64,000 bases of DNA from Mycosphaerella arachidis (GCA_001297265.1 LIHB01000001.1:1311727-1375726), one strand, 5' to 3'. Positions 41,202-52,189 are shown, counted from the stretch's first letter. Notes: a model not told the origin generated them from the letters alone. Numbers and translations: made by a program.

Positions 41202-43313
41202 TTAGTCGACCTCCTCCATGGTGGACTCGCCAGCGGCCTCTGCTGGTGCAGCGTCTGGTGCGGCGGCCTCAGCCTCAGTCTCGGCATCCTCATCGACGTT
41301 CAGGCCGAGGGAGACGAGCTTGTGGATACGCTCAGCGAAGTCGGCTGGCTGGTCGATGGTGAAGCCAGACACCAGCAGCGAGGTCTCGTAAAGCAGGGTG
41401 GTGATGCTCTTGACTGTGCGGTCGCTCTCGCCATCGCTCTCGACCTTCTTCTTCAGCTCCTTGATGATTGGGCTCTTTGGTGAGATCTCGAAGGTCTTCT
41501 TACTGCTCATGTAGCTGGACATCGAGGTATCACGAAGAGCCTGAGCCTTCATAATACGCTCCATATTAGCAGACCAGCCGAACTGGCCAGTACGGATAGC
41601 GCAAGGTGCGCCAACGAGCTTGTGGCTGACAACGACCTTCTCGACCTTGTCGCCGAGAACGTTCTTGAGCGACTTGGCAAGCGACTCGTACTCCTTCTCT
41701 TCCTCCTCGCGCTTCTTCTTCTCCTCCTCAGTCTCCTCGAGCTCGAAGTCCTTGGTGATATCCACGAGCTTCTTGCCTTCGTACTCCTTGAGCTGAGTGA
41801 AAGCATACTCATCAATTGGGTCAACGAGGAAGAGGACCTCGAAGCCCTTAGCCTTGAGTGCGTCAAGGAATGGCGACTTCTCGACGGCAGCCTTGGACTC
41901 GCCGGTGATGTAGTACATTTGCTTCTGGTGCTCTGGCATGCGGGTGATGTAGTCGGCGAGCGAAGTGAGCTCCTCTGGCGACTTGCTGGAGTTGTATCGG
42001 AGGAGCTTGGCGAGTGCAGAGCGGTTCTGGCTGTCCTCGTGGATGCCGAGCTTGATGTTCTTGCTGAAGGCAGTGTAGAACTTGTCGAACTGCTCCTTGT
42101 CCTCGGCAATCTCGTTGAACAGCTCAAGAGTCTTCTTTACGATGTTCTTCTTGATGACCTTCATGATCTTGTTCTGCTGGAGAGTCTCACGCGACAGGTT
42201 GAGTGGGAGATCCTCAGAGTCGACAACACCCTTGACGAAGGAGAGCCACTCTGGGATGAGGTCGGTGGCATCGTCGGTAATGAAAACACGACGCACGTAG
42301 AGCTTGATGTTGTTCTTGGTCTTCTTGGTCTCGAAGAGGTCGAATGGTGCACGCTTGGGCACGAAGAGGATGGCGCGGAACTCAAGCTGACCCTCGACAG
42401 AGAAGTGCTTGACAGCGAGGTGGTCTTCCCAGTCGTTGGAGAGCGACTTGTAGAAGGCACCGTACTCCTCTTGCGAAATGTCTTGTGGGTTGCGTGTCCA
42501 GATTGGCTTGGTCTTGTTGAGCTCCTCCTCCTCGATGCTGGTCTCCTTGACCTTCTTGGTCTTCTTCTCCTTCTTCTCTTCCTCCTCATCGTCAACCTCC
42601 TCGACCTTTGGCTTGTTGTCGCTCTCCTCCTCGGTCTTGGTCTCCTCGGCGTCCTCGTCTGGGACCTCCTTCTCGGTCTCCTTGGTGACGTGAAGGTAGA
42701 TTGGGTAGGAGATGAACTCGGAGTGCTTCTTGACGACCTCCTTTATCTTGCTCTCGTTCAGGTAGTCGGTCTGCTCATCCTTCAGGTGGAGGATGATCTT
42801 GGTACCACGGCCGAGTGGCTCGCCCTCGGTGTCTTGTGCGATGCTGAAGGTGCCACCGGCGCTGGACTCCCAGATGTACTGCTCGTCATCGTTGTGCTTC
42901 GAGACGACAGTCACTCTGTCGGCGACGAGGTATGCGGAGTAGAAACCCACACCGAATTGACCAATCATGGAGATGTCAGCACCTGCAGTGAGAGCCTCCA
43001 TGAACTGCTTGGTGCCAGAGCGAGCGATTGTTCCGAGGTTGTTGACGAGGTCAGCCTTGGTCATACCGATACCAGTGTCACGGATGGTAAGAGTCTTGTT
43101 CTCCTTGTTGGGGATCAGGTCGATTCTCAGGTCCTTGGCGGAGTCGAGCTTGCTTGGATCTGAGAGAGCCTCATAGCGGATCTTATCTAGCGCATCGGAC
43201 GAGTTGGAGATGATTTCTCGCAGGAAGATCTCCTTGTTGGAGTAGACTGTGTTGATGATAAGGGAGAGGAGCTGCGAGATCTCCGCCTGGAACTCGAACG
43301 TCTCAGCCGACAT
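41202..43313 (-). CDS. hsp90: HSP90 cytosolic chaperone
   Basis: Single exon, 703 residues from the ATG at 43313. The N-terminal ATPase domain has SLIINTVYSNKEIFLREIIS, the nucleotide site motifs DTGIGM and FGVGFYSAYLV, and the family signature with NSSDALDKIRYE. A charged Glu/Lys linker is at about residues 215-265. The middle domain (VKHFSVEGQLEFRAILFVPK, NLSRETLQQNKIMK) includes the catalytic Arg loop. The C-terminal dimerisation domain ends in the TPR-binding MEEVD. Hsp90 matures kinases, receptors and transcription factors in the cytosol and nucleus. Upstream codons in frame lack an ATG. A heat-shock-element-like array lies about 350 bp upstream. A 513-codon open frame on the other strand is a by-product of codon bias in this gene. 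Confidence 0.98.
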   Translation of the reverse strand: MSAETFEFQAEISQLLSLIINTVYSNKEIFLREIISNSSDALDKIRYEALSDPSKLDSAKDLRIDLIPNKENKTLTIRDTGIGMTKADLVNNLGTIARSGTKQFMEALTAGADISMIGQFGVGFYSAYLVADRVTVVSKHNDDEQYIWESSAGGTFSIAQDTEGEPLGRGTKIILHLKDEQTDYLNESKIKEVVKKHSEFISYPIYLHVTKETEKEVPDEDAEETKTEEESDNKPKVEEVDDEEEEKKEKKTKKVKETSIEEEELNKTKPIWTRNPQDISQEEYGAFYKSLSNDWEDHLAVKHFSVEGQLEFRAILFVPKRAPFDLFETKKTKNNIKLYVRRVFITDDATDLIPEWLSFVKGVVDSEDLPLNLSRETLQQNKIMKVIKKNIVKKTLELFNEIAEDKEQFDKFYTAFSKNIKLGIHEDSQNRSALAKLLRYNSSKSPEELTSLADYITRMPEHQKQMYYITGESKAAVEKSPFLDALKAKGFEVLFLVDPIDEYAFTQLKEYEGKKLVDITKDFELEETEEEKKKREEEEKEYESLAKSLKNVLGDKVEKVVVSHKLVGAPCAIRTGQFGWSANMERIMKAQALRDTSMSSYMSSKKTFEISPKSPIIKELKKKVESDGESDRTVKSITTLLYETSLLVSGFTIDQPADFAERIHKLVSLGLNVDEDAETEAEAAAPDAAPAEAAGESTMEEVD

Positions 43314-44049
43314 GGTTGCGGTCGTGTGCGATGGAAGTGTCTCTAAGGTGGATGTTAGCAAGTGATGCTGCTGTGGTGTCGTCTCGTTGGTGTTGAAGGC
43401 AGATATTGCTATGACAACCAACGGCGGCGGCAGAGCTCCAATGCAGGACTTACAGTTGGTATGGTAGCTGTATCAGCAAAGGGAAGCAAGTGCTCGTGGT
43501 GGTGACCAGTGGTCGGGTATCTTAAGTGCAATGTCAAGTGCTTGCGAAGAGTGAAGTGATGATTGCAGGTAGGTGGAAAGAGAGTTGGAACACAAATACA
43601 CTGCTGGTTGGCAAGAGCAATCGGCTGCATGGCCAAAGCTTCGACCAGCCGCGAAAGATGGAACTGAAGAGAACATTCGAGAGGCAGGAAGCGATCTCTC
43701 GGGCCGAGCCGACGGACACGCAGCCTCTCACGCCGACCATGATGAGCTGCTAAGGAGGGAACAGCGTAATGATATAGCACATGCAGAATACGAGAACAAA
43801 ACGTGACATTACCGCGGGTTGCCTCCGCAGTCGCTGCCAAGACTCCGTGAGACGGACTGAAAGCTGTCGGTTCATGAGGGCAGTGGTAGGCTGAAGGAAA
43901 ACTATGTGTCGATGATGCTATATACTATATGCTTACTCGAGTAGTACGCCAGAGCCCCCCTCCCTATTCAATTTTCAATCTGGAAGTATGATTCTATCTA
44001 CTGGATCCGCTGATCTTCCATCGCTATTACATGACCTCCAGCTCCGCAT
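43314..44049. other. hsp90 upstream region
   Basis: 736 bp between hsp90 and the 3' end of the secreted-protein gene. Apart from the heat-shock-element-like array, only short frames are seen. Confidence 0.6.
43661..43683. promoter_or_regulatory. Heat-shock-element-like array upstream of hsp90
   Basis: Four units sit at exact 5-bp steps: GAA at 43661, GAA at 43666, GAA at 43671 and TTC at 43676, with a partial fifth (GAG at 43681). The pair GAAcaTTC is a perfect inverted HSE dimer. HSF1 trimers bind nGAAn units in 5-bp register, usually alternating in orientation. The array is 348-370 bp upstream of the hsp90 ATG. It is assigned from pattern and position only. Confidence 0.55.
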
Positions 44050-44562
44050 CTAGCACGTGTCCAAGCTATCACAAGGATTCTTCAAAGCCTCAGGCTTCAC
44101 CAGGTTCAAGATGTCCTGCTGAGCCCCAAACTCCCTCGACTTGAAGAACTTGCCATCCACACTTGCCACACGGAAGTTGAATAAGAACTCATCGGGGTTC
44201 TCACCGCCGCCGACTTCGTTCAGACCTTGGGCGTTCGGGTTCGAGTAGCGGTAGATGACATCGATGAAGCGCTTGTTGTCTGGGTTGAGGAAGACATCAA
44301 AGACCGTGTCGGACTTGGCGTTGTCTAGCGAGTTGCAGTTGACAGTCCAGGTAATAGGATCCTGAGCGGTGGGCTCCAAGTTATCGCCTTTGCAGACAAT
44401 GTCTTCGGGGTTTTGGCCGCCGTTGTTGTTCGAATCATCCCAGCTGTGGACGCTGATTTTGTTGTCGGCGCTCAATGTGGCGTTGAAGTAGAGAGTGGCG
44501 ACCGCAGAGGAGCTGAAGAGGGATGTAGCGAGGACCGCGAGTGAGGTGATTGAGAAGCGCAT
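44050..44562 (-). CDS. Small secreted protein, unknown function
   Basis: Single exon, 170 residues. The signal peptide is MRFSITSLAVLATSLFSSSA with probable cleavage near VAT. The mature protein begins LYFNATLSADNKISVHSWDD and has four cysteines: one in DIVCKGD, one in TVNCNSL and two in the C-terminal NPCDSLDTC. It is Asp/Asn-rich, with one NAT glycosylation site near the start. I do not recognise the family. Its size and composition fit secreted proteins of plant-associated fungi, but an effector role is only a possibility. The start is the ATG directly before the signal peptide; the longer upstream frame begins without an ATG. Confidence 0.82.
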   Translation of the reverse strand: MRFSITSLAVLATSLFSSSAVATLYFNATLSADNKISVHSWDDSNNNGGQNPEDIVCKGDNLEPTAQDPITWTVNCNSLDNAKSDTVFDVFLNPDNKRFIDVIYRYSNPNAQGLNEVGGGENPDEFLFNFRVASVDGKFFKSREFGAQQDILNLVKPEALKNPCDSLDTC

Positions 44563-45257
44563 CTTGGGTTGTGAAGGCTGAGGTATATGTTTGCAGGTGA
44601 CCCGAATGGTAGTGGCTGAAGCTGTGCAGTTGCAACGAACTTGCAAAGACCTGTCGATGTGGAGGAAAGCTGATGAGCTCTCACCTCAACGAGGCAAAAA
44701 CTACTTTCTCTGTCCAGCACCTTGAGCATGGGCCCGTCTCATTCCGTATCCTGGTACCCTATAGCTTCAGCCGAACGAGGATCGACGTTGATCCGACACC
44801 TGGCTCGTGGTACCATCCTAGTTGGTCTCACTCTCATTATAGGCCAAACGTCACAAAGAAGACAAGGACAAGAGAAGACGAGCAAGGATATCGGTAGGCT
44901 GCTAGCCGTCACCTCAACCGCAAGCAAGGTGCTGAACAGCCGCACGATGATGCGGTCGATCGATCTCGCCATGAGCAGAAATTGCCTGGCTCACCACTGT
45001 TTGTTGTGGTTACCTTATGATACGACCAAGCGTGACATGATATGCACTGCATCAGTCAAGCTTCCTCGCGCTGCCCACCTCCTACCAGAACATAGTAGAT
45101 GTTCTAAATACCGGTGGCGGTAACAGCTCCGTTGCGCGTCAAGCTGACAATGCAAGGTGGCCCATGAGTGTGTCGCAAACTCAACAGACGTCAACGGCAT
45201 TCACTGCCATTCAGCCATCTGACCACACCTGCGACAGCGTCCACGGTCGGGGCAGTG
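44563..45257. other. Divergent region between the secreted-protein gene and a small gene
   Basis: 695 bp. Short frames near 44673-45123 show no family match. Confidence 0.5.
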
Positions 45258-45557
45258 ATGCCGACGATACGAAGCTTGTTGCATATCCCTGGAATGTATG
45301 ATTGGTACCAGATTCGTCCTTCTACTCCAATTTACATTGTCGACAAGATCACATATCGATATGATGATACGTCAAGCGACATTCAGCTCATTGGCGTCTT
45401 CGATCATTACGTAGAAGCTGAAGTTGCAGCGAAGACTTGCAGCCCGGATTTGGTGATATATCATACTTTTCCTCCTGATGTCAACTTGATGCCTTCAGAC
45501 CTACGACCTACGCATGAGCCAGCGAGGCAGGCATGTGTAGCAATCATCCGTCGTTAA
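45258..45557 (+). CDS. Small hypothetical protein, possible paralogue of the next gene
   Basis: 99 residues from the ATG at 45258 (MPTIRSLLHIPGMYDW). The core TPIYIVDKITYRYDDTSSD, IQLIGVFDHYVEAEVAAKTC and SPDLVIYHTF has a beta-alpha-beta look. It aligns loosely with VYCLTCANM, LEFLGVFEDEKLADDAA and GPDHVEYKWIDV of the next gene: both have GVF, then a helix, then PD-x-V-x-Y. The 5' end is uncertain because an upstream exon could exist. No function can be assigned. Confidence 0.5.
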   Translation: MPTIRSLLHIPGMYDWYQIRPSTPIYIVDKITYRYDDTSSDIQLIGVFDHYVEAEVAAKTCSPDLVIYHTFPPDVNLMPSDLRPTHEPARQACVAIIRR

Positions 45558-45800
45558 GCCCGTCAGTCGTGCTTTTGTAGCGATACCGAAGATAGAGACT
45601 CAGCAGCGTAGGATAGTCGGAAGCAGGGTTTTGAGTGCAAGACAGTACGATCGAGTGGCCATGGTCCATAGTGACAATGTTCACAATGAGATTTGATGTG
45701 ACCCAGATCTTCTGTTGGTGGTGAATAATTTGCGCGCTGCGTTATCGCTTGCATAAGAAGGGCGCTTGCTTAGCAACGCCGATCACTTATCGCAACAGGC

Positions 45801-46310
45801 ATGGGCCAACCGAACGGATACAGTGCATTCTCCGGACCCAGACCTGATACTCCAGCGAGGATGATTACTCCTTCAATGCAAAGGAGAGCAGCGATCGTTC
45901 CCGAGAGTCCATCTCCTGGTCGCGAAAATCCAGAATTCACCAGGAGACGAAATTCAGATCCATTCATTCATCCACCAAGGGAACTCGAAGAGGAAAGACG
46001 TGATGGAGAGGACTACCCTCATGCCGTCTATTGTTTGACGTGTGCCAATATGCGTGAAGGACATGGCAAGCTGGAATTTCTTGGTGTTTTCGAAGACGAG
46101 AAGCTCGCCGACGATGCGGCCGTAGGCTATGGACCGGATCATGTTGAGTATAAGTGGATCGATGTGGGGAATAGGGAGGATCATGGGGTACGTACGGCTT
46201 GGGTGTGGATTGATGGGGAAGACTTGACCATTTCCTTTACTGTTCGCCGACCTGTATCGGATTGGTGGAGTTCATATGGGGTGGGGGATGAAGAAATGGC
46301 TGATGCTTGA
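45801..46310 (+). CDS. Small hypothetical protein with a GVF-type core
   Basis: 169 residues, single exon, first ATG after an upstream stop. Residues 1-70 are Pro/Arg/Glu-rich and disordered. The core (about 70-150) has YPHAVYCLTCANMREGHGKL, EFLGVFEDEKLADDAAVGY, DHVEYKWIDV, TAWVWIDGEDLTISFTVRR. It ends with an acidic VGDEEMADA. The core resembles that of the 99-residue protein encoded 244 bp upstream on the same strand, which suggests a tandem duplication. The alternation of hydrophobic residues and the clean frame support coding. Function unknown. Confidence 0.7.
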   Translation: MGQPNGYSAFSGPRPDTPARMITPSMQRRAAIVPESPSPGRENPEFTRRRNSDPFIHPPRELEEERRDGEDYPHAVYCLTCANMREGHGKLEFLGVFEDEKLADDAAVGYGPDHVEYKWIDVGNREDHGVRTAWVWIDGEDLTISFTVRRPVSDWWSSYGVGDEEMADA

Positions 46311-46460
46311 TGTTGCTCGTTGTGCTTAGTCGGTACTTGCGAATCCACGCGCTCAGAGGGAAATGAAGAGCGAGACATGATCTTCATGGGATTTAGAAAG
46401 GTCTTGCCGTCTCGTTGTTCATGATCTTTTCAGGTGCAACTGCTTCTCTTGTGTCAGGAC

Positions 46461-47290
46461 TTATGGCTTCCTCTGGAAGATTAACGTAACAACACTCTGC
46501 CCCGTCTGCCCACCAAACGTGAACGTCCTGTACTTCGCCTCATCGTGAACCCTCAAGCTTCCACCCTCCGGCGCAAGCCAACCGATCAGCTCGGCCTTGG
46601 TCCAGTTACAAGACGTAATCACCAGAAAATGACCACGTCTGATCAGCGGCTCGACCTGCGTGCGGTAAGTCTCACAAGGATGTGGCGTCTCTCCGGAATG
46701 TGGCATGAGTGAAATAGCATCGAATGTACCCTTGTCAAGTATAACCTCAAACCCTTCCCCAAGCCAGACACCGGCGGGCTCAGATAGTAAGTCCCATTGC
46801 TCAAATCGTATATTGGCATACGGGCCCGGATCGTCCTCGAACCTCTCTCGCCTCTGGGCATCGAGCTGTCGTGCTAGTTCGACGCTCTTGGGGCTGTAGT
46901 CTACGCCGACCATTTCGCCGGTCCAGAGTGAAGCACCTTCGTCGTCGGCACAGTCCTCGCGCAGGGCGAAAAGCATGTGGCCATTTCCAGTGCCAAGGTC
47001 GAGAAACCTGGCTGTCGAAGGATCAAGAGGACCACCGTTGGGAGAGGCGTATGCCTGGAGCTTTTGAAGGACGGTGTCTTCTGCGTTGGATTCGTCGAAC
47101 CAGATTATACCTTCGTCGGAAGAGTTTGCTGCATTGTTCTTGATTTCGCGGTCGTAGGCTGCTTCCCAGCTATATTCTTTTGTTAGAGGGTGACCCCGGG
47201 GAGCAATAGGATGGCATACTATTCTTTCGTTCCCAGTTCGCTCGGATCCAGGAGTTTGCGTTCTTGATGAGTCTCTGCCAAGGTGGTCAT
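46461..47290 (-). CDS. efm4: EFM4/METTL10-type protein-lysine methyltransferase
   Basis: Exons 47290-47220 and 47169-46461, 259 residues. The start MTTLAETHQERKLLDPSELG leads across the intron to TKEYWEAAYDREIKNNAANS, the typical opening of this family (SELGTKEYW). Then comes WFDESNAEDTVLQKLQ, the AdoMet-binding motif FLDLGTGNGHMLF, VGVDYSPKSVELAR, QWDLLSEPAG, the post-motif ILDKGTFDAISLM, and HFLVITSCNWTKAELI. Efm4 methylates a lysine of elongation factor eEF1A. The intron uses GTATGC and AATATAG and rebuilds the Tyr codon TA|C before the conserved Trp; without it, an upstream frame (from 47348) would give an N-terminus unlike the family. Confidence 0.92.
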
Positions 47291-47840
47291 TCTGATGTGT
47301 TGTGTCAGTTTCACGTTTGTGGCTCCTTGTTGAAGAAAAGCTTTGCACTAATGAAACGGGTGCAGGGCGTCAAGATTTGATGAGCAGGCCTTTCTATTCC
47401 AAACGATCACTTCTGGATCAGGTCATGTCCTCTCCGCTCACGGTCGACATACCGTGCTCCTGCATTGTCGAGACCTCACCTCATCTGAAGGTCGAGGCTT
47501 TTTGAGTACAGTTCTGACGACATCGCCACATGGGTCGGCCGGTTTACAGCGGAAAGAGGCCCGCAAGAACATGGGCGCCCCAGACCAGTAGGGATGCGTC
47601 GTGTCTTCTCTAGGGAACATCAAATCAGATATATACCATACCACTGTCGCCGTCACATGCACATGCAACGTTGCATGCCAGAACAGCGCAGACGCGACTC
47701 AGATGTACTGAAAATCCCCCACACACGTCATTCCACGTCCATGTGCCGTTTCATGCTACTTTAGCGACTACTTTCTGACATCTTACCATCTTGGGTGGCG
47801 AAAATTCATAAACGATATGGAACGTGGATAGACATACAGC
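47291..47840. other. Divergent region between efm4 and the PXB gene
   Basis: 550 bp. No coding signal or repeat recognised. Confidence 0.5.
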
Positions 47841-49898
47841 ATGGCCAAAACCGAGAGCAAAGCATCACTGTCAGATGAGGAGCGCAATGCGCTTTTCAAT
47901 ATCCTAATCCACCACGAAACTTATCAGGAGATCGAAGACTTCAAGTATCCCGGAGCCATCCACAGGTATGGTCCGCCTTTTCAGGAAAGCGTCGAGTTGC
48001 CGCAGTCTCCGGTCCTCCAAGCCCTGGTATCCAAATTCCTGCTGAAGCTTCCTGGTCTTAAGGATGTCTCGCCACAATTCTGGAAAGATAGAGTCGAGAA
48101 ATTGGTCCAGGAACTCGCGGAAGCAGAACTGAGTGAAAGTTATGACAAAGGGGTGCTTGGTATCAGAAAGACTTTGGCCACTGCAATATCTGCTCTGATA
48201 GAGTATCCTGCTCGAGGTGCACTTGGTGGATTTCCCAAGCGGCAAGTCGACAAGTCACGAAAGTACGACACTTCGAAGCCGGAAGATGTACTGGAAGCGT
48301 GGCGGGATTGTGTCCAGGAGATTGTCTACGGGACGTTACTTGATGAACTATTCGTCAAAGTCGCAGAGACGGAAGACCTGGAGCAGCACGAACCCGTGGT
48401 CCAAGGCATGCACGAGTTCATCATCGTCAAGTGAGTCTTACCAATACCTTAGTCTTGGGTCGGCCAATCTGACGAACACAGTCTTGCATCGATCATGCAC
48501 TACACCTTGATCCTGTCACCAGAAGGGCCCACTATGCTGAGGATGATCGAAAGCGTGCACAATTTGATCCCATACATGGTCATCAGACAGACGCTCAAAG
48601 TTGGCAACGTGGCCACCATGTTGTCTGGTGTCATGAAGGTTGTCCTTGCCAAAGCCAGCGTGGCTAGCGTCACTAACTGGATCGGTCTCAGTACTGGAGC
48701 CGATGAGGGAATGAACTTGCTGCAACAGTATTGACCCTTCCTGATGCAAATGTGGGTATTATGCTGACATGATATCAGAATCATCTCACAAGTTCTCGGG
48801 TGGGACAAAAGAGAGCTTCGCAAGCGCGCCGAGAAGATCGAAAAGGACAAGAAGGCACCACCGAAGGAGGTGCTTAAGGAGCTCAAAGAGTGGATCACTC
48901 GCGACCGCAGTGAGCATGAGGAGTGCCGACGTCAAAGCCGCGAGCAGGAACGATCCATCGTCGCAGTGATCCTCTCGCTGTCGTCAGTATCGACCGATCT
49001 CAACGAAGCGCAGCATGAGAAAGCACTGGAGTATCTGTCGTTGAATCTGGCTGTTCGAGACCGACAAGAAATTGTTCGTGTTTTATGTCACAGGAACCCA
49101 GATATTCTTACAGCCGCCGTCAGAGATGCTGTTGATGCGTATACGCCACTGATACGGCACGTGCACCAAGCTGTGAACTTGAGCGACACCATGTGGGATG
49201 TCGAGCGCTTCGTGACAGATATGCTCAAAATCGCCAAGCCTAGTGGTCCCAAGGGTTCAGAGAAGCCTCCTTCCGTCGAGGCTTTTGTTGATCTTCTGCA
49301 TCGCCATCAAAGCAGCAGCCATAAGTTCTTGCACCAAGTGGCTGTCAATGACAAGGAGTTGCTATCTTGGTGGCAAGACTATGCCCACTCCGCGGCGGGC
49401 ATGTTCAGGAGCGACGAGAAGCCACCTTCAAGTGGTTCGGTTGTGTCTGACAAGATGGTGACCGGTGGCGTGAATCAAGCGCTGGACGAGGAGTTTGCAC
49501 GACTAAACGCATCGGACCAGGAGGCAGTGCGTAAGGAGGTCAACGCTCATCGCGAATATGTTGATGAGTTGCATCGCGCATCTGCTTCGCGCGTGAGTGC
49601 AGTCATGAAGCGAGACCATACGACGCCGTTCGGACCTGGCGCGTATCTCGCACGATGGCAGCAGCTGATGGACGACACGCTGCTTACGCCCGCTACCATG
49701 AAAGGACCAGTTCGCCGAGGCGGAAGCAAGAGTGTCAAAGACGATAGTCGAAAAGACATCGACGGACAAGATGCTGGATTCGTCTCGGAGGATAAGGTCC
49801 AGAAGATCGTTGGAGACACATTACCATCGCCGCCGACAACCGAAGCGACTTTGAGACTTTTCAGGGCTAAGTTCAAAAAAGCGCTCGCTACTGGGTAG
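47841..49898 (+). CDS. PX-associated (PXB)/DUF3818 protein without a visible PX domain
   Basis: Exons 47841-48430, 48482-48727 and 48779-49898; 651 residues. The N-terminal PXB-like helices (LSDEERNALFNILIHHETYQ, EIEDFKYPGAIHRYGPPF) open the protein. A helical region with LASIMHYTLILSPEGPTMLR and VGNVATMLSGVMKVVLAKAS follows and matches the DUF3818 part of yeast Ypr097w/Lec1-like proteins. A charged coiled coil (ELRKRAEKIEKDKKAPPKEV) and a helical C-terminus complete it. Relatives usually place a PX phosphoinositide-binding domain between these regions; I see no PX motif here. The family is linked to lipid or membrane contact functions. Both introns (51 nt each) restore conserved-looking helices (AA|T and CA|A). 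Confidence 0.8.
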
Positions 49899-52189
49899 AG
49901 ATCCACAGCACTACTACTGCAGCGACCTCGTTCTGGTCTTGCGAACAAGCATTGTGCAGCGCATGTTGTATTGGTACTAGCGTGACTGACATGCATGCAT
50001 AAAGTGTAACCTTACAGTAGAGCTGGTGACCAGCAGAGTCATTGAACATGCCTCAAGGACGATCAATTCGTGCTGCAAGTGAGCATGATGATATTCACGG
50101 TCCTCAGCAGTCGAACGAAACTGCGGGCCACGAACTACATCATGTCCGCATCAATGGACTAGCACGACCCGCATGCAATGCAGAACGTACCGTATGGAGC
50201 TCCACGACAAATCAATGACGATTTGAGCATACCAAAACCCAAAGTTCGGCCACTTGCACTTGGCTGGACCCCGACTAGTAGCCTCTGCCCACCTCTTCGA
50301 CCGACTCCATGCCACAGTCTGCAACTTCCTATCCGTATTGCATGGATGCCATGCAAGATGGAAGTCTGTACGAGACCATCACTCAGTTGAACACAGCATA
50401 TGCTAGTGCTTACTCCCCCATGCAGCCTCTTGTGCGTACGCTAAAGTACCGTTGCATTGTCCCACGAAGGTACCCTACAACATGGCGATGGCATTTGGTC
50501 AACAGAAAATCGCTTATATGGAATTAAAGATCTGCACTATCAGAACCCGAAAACTCATTACAAGACGGCTTAAAAGGAAGAAGTCACAAGCGGGTGAAAA
50601 GCGCCAATAGCATGTGCTTGCCCCGTGCCGCAGACGCGACGGCTGTCAACCCACGCTAGTATGGTAATCCGTCTTTGTGCACTCCCACTGTGATTTGATC
50701 AGAACATGGTCAAGCTAGGGGAAGGACGCATGGCGTGCATGAGAACAACCAGACCTTGGCGACAACCGGAGAGCTAAGGATAGATCTGTGTCACTGTTTC
50801 ACTTGAGTGGCCTTCGAGGTATGGATTCATTCGTTGGCGAAATGTATGTCCTAGCGGAAGACCACAGGTCTTCCGTGAAGAACGAGCGGTAGGTGACGCA
50901 GGGTAGGACGATGCGACTTCCGATGCTTGCACCGCTCGTGTGCTGTGCGACAGCCGTTCGGCCGTCGAGATTGCTATTTCTTTTGTCGTAGGGACTACCA
51001 ACAAAAAGATCTTTCGAGAACTGCTGCAATAAGAAGTCGTTGGTGTAGAACACTGGGGATTTCGACGCTGCGGATATGCTCCCAAGCCTTCATAATGTCC
51101 GGAACTCTGGCACATCTTCACATGCCGCTAGTCATCACGAAGCCAAATATGCGAAAGGCGGCTACTGAAGCCGAACAACTCCACTGCTACTGCACAACAA
51201 TGCATACATAGACCAGATCGCGCCGACCATCATTAAGGGCTGACACCCAAGTTTGACGCCACTGCACCGCGCGGTACATATCTACGATCTGCTATCACCA
51301 AGCTCTAGATGTAGTGCTACAACAATTGATTGTAAGTATCGACGCGCTCGCCTTAGAGTGTCAGTTGCATACTACCAAGAACAGCAATGTCTCAGCAGGC
51401 TTAAGCGTCAGCTCTCTTTCTCAGAGAGACGAAGCTGTGTCGGCGGCAACGAACTCGGTCAACAGCCCATACGCACATCATCTCATCACGCCGCAAGGAG
51501 CACCCTCCGCACCTCCATCCACGCGACCAACGTCATCCCAATCATCTCAAAATCAATCGACTGTGCCTGGAAGGCTTGCAAGTCAAGCGATTCGCTTTTC
51601 CAGTTCGTTATGAAGGTGGTGAAGTCGGAAGGGCTGCTTGTCAATTCCAATGCATCGTTCGAGGACCTGATATCCTGAGTGCGAACCACTTTGTTGACAT
51701 TGACAAATGCCCATTGATTGTACGACGTGTCGCGCCAGTTGGAGAGGTTAATTTCTTGTGATACGTCGCACATGAGACTTGAATGTCTGTATTAATTGTG
51801 AGAATGGAAAAAAATTGACTACACATCCTCTGATGAACAAGTCATGGCGAACGGCCTAGAAAGATAGCTTGTGAGCGGAGCAGTCCCTCCCGCTTGCTCG
51901 ACCCGAGGCTTCGATGGCGTCTGCGAAATAACGGAGAATACCTCATACGAAAGCGATTTCTAAAGAGATTCTCACGGTCGTTAACACATGCTGATGCCTA
52001 CGAAACGCTGCGACTACTTGCAAGCATGCAAAGTGGGGCACATATCGACCCGATGGCTTTAAGAACTCTTATTGCCGAAACGGATCTTCTAACCGGTTGT
52101 GATCATCAGCTAACATGGGTTCTTGGCTATATATGACGAGCATCTGCATATCTGTTGACGTTGGATGATATCTGTCCTCTGCTGTCACT
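49899..52189. other. 2.3-kb region without an intact gene
   Basis: Short frames only. The minus frame 51486-51773 opens with INLSNWRDTSYNQWAFVNVN, which resembles the N-terminus of fungal and bacterial beta-lactamase-type serine hydrolases, but no catalytic SxxK follows. Minus 50799-51053 and plus 51894-52136 are protein-like but unrecognised. This may be an area of gene decay. Confidence 0.4.

Noticed and set aside
41622..43163. 513-codon open frame on the plus strand, opposite hsp90
   Set aside because: Its Leu/Val/Asp-rich translation mirrors the Glu/Lys-rich hsp90 codons. Long antisense frames are a known by-product of codon bias in HSP90/HSP70 genes.
50799..51053. Protein-like minus frame (FYTNDFLLQQFSKDLF)
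   Set aside because: No start codon, splice partner or family could be found.
51486..51773. Possible remnant of a beta-lactamase-type serine hydrolase (minus)
   Set aside because: Only the first 20 or so residues recall that family. No SxxK or later motif follows in any frame, so it is mentioned only as a weak hint of decay.
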